From contig NZ_CP163443.1 in NCBI RefSeq assembly GCF_041053055.1, positions 5,439,001-5,503,000 of the forward strand: a stretch of DNA of 64,000 nucleotides, written 5' to 3'. Both the position numbers and the translations under genes were made by a program. Position 1 is the stretch's first letter; the number at the start of each line of letters is the position of its first letter. Positions 60,661 through 64,000 of the stretch are shown here, in pieces. The notes below the pieces were generated by a model, which was not told the origin of the DNA, did not search any database, and saw nothing but the letters and a program-made list of their open reading frames with translations. This stretch comes from Streptomyces sp. R41 (lineage in GTDB: Bacteria; Actinomycetota; Actinomycetes; Streptomycetales; Streptomycetaceae).

Positions 60661-61731
60661 ATGACCTCGACCGTCGAAGCAGCCCCGCCCCCCAAGCCCC
60701 CTTCCTGGACCGACGAGTTCGGCGCCGAACTCGACCGCGTCCGTGCCGAGGTCGTCGCCGGGCGCGGAGCGGAGGATGCCCACTACATCCGTACGGTGAT
60801 CGCCGTACAGCGCGGCCTGGAGGCGGGCGGTCGTCTGGCGCTCGCCGTCTCGCTGCTGCCGCCCGCCTGGTTCGCGGGCACAGCCCTGCTCGCCACCGCC
60901 AAGACCCTGGAGAACATGGAGCTGGGGCACAACATCCTGCACGGCCAGTGGGACTGGATGGGCGACCCGGCGATCCACTCCACCACCTGGGAGTGGGACT
61001 TCCTCACGCCCGCCGACTCCTGGAAGCACACCCACAACCACCTGCACCACACGTACACCAACGTCGTGGGCCGCGACCGGGACCTCGGCTACACCATCCT
61101 GCGCATGAGCCCCGAGCAGCCCTGGCGCCCGGTCCACCTCCTGCAGCCGCTGTACGCCGCTCTGCTCGCGCCCGTCTTCGAGTGGGGTATCGCCCTGTAC
61201 GACCTGGAGGCGGACGCGGTGGCCGGGGGCCGCAAGAGCGTGTGGAGCCTGCTCGGCGAGATCGCGGGGCTGACGCGGAAGGCGGTGCGCCAGTGCGCCA
61301 AGGACTACGTCCTCTTCCCGCTGCTGGCGGGCCCTTCCGCACTGCCGTGCCTGCTCGGCAACCTCACCGCCAACGGCCTGCGCAACGTCTGGGCGCACAC
61401 CGTCATCTTCTGCGGCCACTTCCCCACGGACGTACGGACCTTCACCGAGGACGACATCGAGGGCGAGAGCCGCGGCCAGTGGTACGTGCGGCAGATCCAG
61501 GGCTCGGCGGACTTCGAAGGCGGCTTCCTGCTGCACCTGCTGGCCGGGAACCTCGGCCACCAGATCGAGCACCACGTCTTCCCCGACCTGCCCAGCAACC
61601 GCTACGCCGAAGTCGCGCCCCGGGTGCGCGGCCTGTGCGAGAAGTACGGCATCCCGTACGTCACCGGTCCGCTGTGGCGGCAGTACGTGTCCATGTGGGG
61701 GCGCGTCGCGCGTCATGCGGTACCGGGGTGA
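60661..61731 (+). CDS. membrane fatty acid desaturase
   Basis: A 356-residue diiron desaturase. The three His boxes are present: HNILHGQW, HTHNHLHHTYTN and HQIEHHVFPD. Hydrophobic segments lie about residues 60-85 and 150-175 and 215-235. AAGGAG precedes the ATG. Together with the upstream ferredoxin reductase it forms an acyl desaturation system acting on lipid acyl chains, likely for membrane fluidity. Confidence 0.94.
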   Translation: MTSTVEAAPPPKPPSWTDEFGAELDRVRAEVVAGRGAEDAHYIRTVIAVQRGLEAGGRLALAVSLLPPAWFAGTALLATAKTLENMELGHNILHGQWDWMGDPAIHSTTWEWDFLTPADSWKHTHNHLHHTYTNVVGRDRDLGYTILRMSPEQPWRPVHLLQPLYAALLAPVFEWGIALYDLEADAVAGGRKSVWSLLGEIAGLTRKAVRQCAKDYVLFPLLAGPSALPCLLGNLTANGLRNVWAHTVIFCGHFPTDVRTFTEDDIEGESRGQWYVRQIQGSADFEGGFLLHLLAGNLGHQIEHHVFPDLPSNRYAEVAPRVRGLCEKYGIPYVTGPLWRQYVSMWGRVARHAVPG

Positions 61732-62014
61732 TCAGCCACCGGGTAGCACGCCTTGCCCGTTGCCGGTGCGGTAGCACTCCACGCACGGGCCCTGGTCGTG
61801 CTGGAGCGCGAACAGCTCGAGGAGGCACGTGCGTTCGCCCGCGGCGGCGATGATCTGCAGTTCGCCGTGCTCGTCCACGAGCAGGTTCCCGGCCGTCGAG
61901 ATGTCGAGGAGCTCGACGCAGGCCTGTGGAGAGCCGTTGCAGCAGATCGATGACGTCGAATTCCTCGACGAGGGAGCTCGCGACCTCCACGAAGATCTCG
62001 GACAGTCGCCGCAC
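61732..62014 (-). pseudogene. frameshifted and truncated GAF-domain gene
   Basis: A GTG at 62014 (VRRLSEIFVEVASSLVEEFD) encodes the start of a GAF domain as in GAF-ANTAR regulators. The frame breaks after LLQRLST near 61930, where an extra G in ACAGGCCTGC shifts the rest: CVELLDISTAGNLLVDEHGE and LLELFALQHDQGPCVECYRT are read in the next frame and stop at 61732, midway through the domain. No ANTAR part remains. It follows the STAS gene in the same direction. Confidence 0.7.
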
Positions 62015-62015
62015 A

Positions 62016-62384
62016 TCACGCGGGTCGGTCGGCCGCCGCGCCGTCCGCGGGTACGTCGTGCCAGGCGTCCTGGGCACTCGCGTACCGGGGGAAGCGCTCC
62101 AGCACGCCGCCCGCCTGGAACACGAGACCCGTGCCCGGCCGGGTGTGCACGACGCGCACCCATCCGAGCCGTTCGTGGCAGTCCTCCCACGCCGCGCACA
62201 GCGGGGCCAGGACGCTGCCGTCCATGAACGTCACGCCGCTCAGATCGACGATGAGGTACAGGCGGCCGGCGTCTCGGCGGGCGTCCTCCAGGGCGTGGGT
62301 GAATGCCGGGGCGGTCGTCAGGTCCAGCTCGCCGCCGGCCCGGACCACGCGGCACTCGTCGAACAGATCGGGATGCGAGCCCAT
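62016..62384 (-). CDS. STAS-domain anti-sigma factor antagonist
   Basis: A 122-residue STAS protein. GGELDLTTAPAFTHALEDAR and LYLIVDLSGVTFMDGSVLAP form the fold, with Ser in MDGSV at the usual phosphorylation site. AGGAG nine bases before the ATG at 62384 fixes the start (an ATG at 62393 is too close to it). Such proteins release sigma factors from HATPase anti-sigma kinases; the ATPases in this window are possible partners. Confidence 0.87.
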   Translation of the reverse strand: MGSHPDLFDECRVVRAGGELDLTTAPAFTHALEDARRDAGRLYLIVDLSGVTFMDGSVLAPLCAAWEDCHERLGWVRVVHTRPGTGLVFQAGGVLERFPRYASAQDAWHDVPADGAAADRPA

Positions 62385-62683
62385 ACGACCCATCTCCTAG
62401 GTCTGTGGGGTGGCTTTCGCCTTGCGCAGGGCCTCTGTTGCGCGGAGCGGGACTGCACGGAGAGGGCCGGGGTCACGGGCTGCCGTGCGGCCAGCGTACT
62501 GCCGTGCGGGGCAGCCGGTCGTGCCGCTTCGGGTATGCGTCGAGGTGATGACCTGCGGAGCCGTACCCGACCGGTTCCTGGCGGTTCGGGGGCGGAAGCC
62601 GATCGGGAGCGTGAGCGATACCCGTTCGACCTCGTGCGACGGAGCTGACCAGTTCCTCACATGTCTCGGCCAGGCTGCCGATC

Positions 62684-63463
62684 ATGGCTTCATCCACCAG
62701 TCGTCCGGTCCCCGTGGGGATGTCGGCCGCAGCCCTGGTCCTGTCCGTGGCGCTCGCCGGGTGCGCGGGCGCCGGGGCCGCCGAATCGGCCCCCGGAGCC
62801 CTCGGCGCCCCCGGTACGACGCAAGCCATGCCTCGCCAATCCTCCGTGGACACCCGGGCGTCCGCCGCGTCCGTCCCCGCGCCTCTCCCGGGGCTGGGCC
62901 CCGCGACGCTGGCCGGGATACCCGAGAACGCACGGCAAGTCGTCCTGGTCACCGGCCGGGGCAAGGACTCCCCGACAGCGCAGGTGGTGCTGTACCGGCG
63001 TACCGGCGCGGGCTGGCAGCCGGGAGCCACCTGGCCGGCCCACAACGCCCTCGAGGGATGGACGGACGACCACCACGCCGGTGATCTCCGCTCGCCCATC
63101 GGCGTGTTCGGCCTCACCGACGCCGGTGGGCTGCGTGCCGATCCCGGCACCAAGCTGCCGTACGACCGGTCGGGGGGCTTCGCCATGGGCGGCACGGGTT
63201 TCGAGGGCGAGCCGCTCGCGGGCTCCTTCGACTATGTCGTCGCGATCAACTACAACCACGAGCCCGGCACCTCCCCCCTCGACTGGACCCGCCCCCTCGG
63301 CGCGGGCAAGGGCGGCGGCATCTGGCTGCACGTCGACCATGGCGGCCCCACGCACGGCTGCGTGAGCCTGGCGCGGGAACACATGAAGGAACTGCTGCGC
63401 ACCCTCGATCCCGCCCGGCACCCGGTGATCGTCATGGGGGACGCCGGGTCCCTCGCCCGCTGA
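62684..63463 (+). CDS. lipoprotein L,D-transpeptidase-family protein
   Basis: A 259-residue lipoprotein with lipobox LAGC (Cys27) and a YkuD-related catalytic domain (about 84-255): GDLRSPIGVFGLTDAGG, then THGCVSLAREHMKELL with His224 and Cys226. The Ig-like domain of the Ldt at 38479 is absent. It should remodel the cell wall; exact reaction unknown. Confidence 0.87.
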   Translation: MASSTSRPVPVGMSAAALVLSVALAGCAGAGAAESAPGALGAPGTTQAMPRQSSVDTRASAASVPAPLPGLGPATLAGIPENARQVVLVTGRGKDSPTAQVVLYRRTGAGWQPGATWPAHNALEGWTDDHHAGDLRSPIGVFGLTDAGGLRADPGTKLPYDRSGGFAMGGTGFEGEPLAGSFDYVVAINYNHEPGTSPLDWTRPLGAGKGGGIWLHVDHGGPTHGCVSLAREHMKELLRTLDPARHPVIVMGDAGSLAR

Positions 63464-63498
63464 CGCCAGGTCGAGGACGTACGAGAGGTGCCGGTCGC

Positions 63499-64000
63499 CT
63501 AGGGGACGCTGACCAGGACGCGGCCGCGGCCGCCGGCGCCGACGCGGTCGTGGGCGCGGGCGATCTCGTCCAGCGGGTAGCGGTCGCCGACGTCGACGGT
63601 GAGGGCGCCTACGGCGGCCGCGGCGGTGAGGTCGCGGGCGGCCTGTCGTTTCGCCTCGGCGGGGAAGTCGTCGCTGCCCAGCAGACGCAGGGTCACGTTG
63701 CGGAACAGCAGGGGCCAGAAGGGGAGTCGGGGCCGGTCGTCGCGGGTGGCGTAGGCGGCGACGACCGCGTCGTTCGCGACGACCGCGGTGTCCAGGTCCG
63801 CGTTGTCGGACAGGGCCACCTCGACGACGCGGTGCACCCCGTCGGGCGCGTACGCGCGGATCGCCTCGGCCGGGTCCTCCCGGTCGAGGGCGACGGCGTG
63901 GGACACCACGGCGGGGTCGACGCGGTCCAGGTCCGCGCCGCGCCGCACGGTGGCGATCACCGTCGCACCGCCCCAGCGGGCGAGTTGCGCGGCCAGTGAG
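63499..64000 (-). CDS. zinc-type alcohol dehydrogenase / quinone reductase family protein, 5' end outside window
   Basis: The C-terminal 166 residues of an MDR-family NADPH oxidoreductase: the end of the Rossmann fold (LARWGGATVIATVRR), AYAPDGVHRVVEVALSDNAD, LLFRNVTLRLLGSDDFPAEA, and the usual tail DRYPLDEIARAHDRV with GRVLVSVP. The catalytic N-terminal part lies beyond the window edge. Confidence 0.9.
   Translation of the reverse strand, partial: SLAAQLARWGGATVIATVRRGADLDRVDPAVVSHAVALDREDPAEAIRAYAPDGVHRVVEVALSDNADLDTAVVANDAVVAAYATRDDRPRLPFWPLLFRNVTLRLLGSDDFPAEAKRQAARDLTAAAAVGALTVDVGDRYPLDEIARAHDRVGAGGRGRVLVSVP

Overview
The window reads as chromosomal DNA of a Streptomyces. GC content is very high, third codon positions are almost all G or C, GTG starts are common, and the gene families are typical of the genus: XRE/DUF397 pairs, HATPase anti-sigma-like proteins, DUF5994 proteins, SigE-type ECF factors, a PP2C/SpoIIE phosphatase, Tat-exported PhoX and interspersed palindromic repeats. 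No rRNA, tRNA, CRISPR array, phage module or complete insertion sequence was found.

Layout. 1-5060: partial nuclease-like gene, ATPase/XRE/DUF397 cluster, lipoprotein, secreted pectate lyase. 5100-13100: unknown protein, large secreted FG-GAP protein, PH-domain protein, metG, vWA protein with in-frame repeats. 13200-19600: phoX behind a candidate PHO box, FUSC transporter, EEP-family protein, alpha/beta hydrolase whose last bases are tandemly repeated. 19600-26350: MocR regulator, membrane proteins, a frameshifted small secreted gene, NAD(P)-binding protein, SpoIIE phosphatase. 26350-29360: M20 peptidase, a 53-codon exported peptide and a divergent XRE-TPR regulator with palindromes between them. 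29400-34460: a scarred region with a 105-bp duplication, three gene remnants and an interspersed repeat, around a TIGR03086 protein, an AraC regulator and an alkyl sulfatase.

34540-40800 is an envelope and sigma-factor region. A SigE-type sigma gene is translationally coupled to a membrane-anchored protein and a GT51 glycosyltransferase whose transpeptidase motifs are lost. Beside them lie a secreted paralogue of the membrane protein, an active-looking L,D-transpeptidase, and a divergent ECF sigma gene with a membrane protein whose outer domain looks like an inactive L,D-transpeptidase.

41000-51800: lipoprotein, MerR protein, cspA with a companion gene, ATPase, cupin and FkbM methyltransferase, then molybdenum functions: modA-modB-(two mini-ORFs)-modC, a molybdopterin-domain protein, a LysR regulator, a formate dehydrogenase gene broken by two short palindromic insertions, and a HTH-TOBE regulator. 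52000-64000: DUF5994 proteins, GNAT, Ser/Thr kinase, a two-subunit molybdenum hydroxylase, ferredoxin reductase with fatty acid desaturase, a broken GAF gene with a STAS protein, another L,D-transpeptidase lipoprotein and a partial quinone reductase.

The strongest candidate for an undescribed system is the exported-peptide / XRE-TPR regulator / M20 peptidase locus at 26352-29358. Next are the degenerate cell-wall enzyme domains tied to sigma-factor genes (34543-40795). All family assignments come from reading the sequence; no database search was possible.
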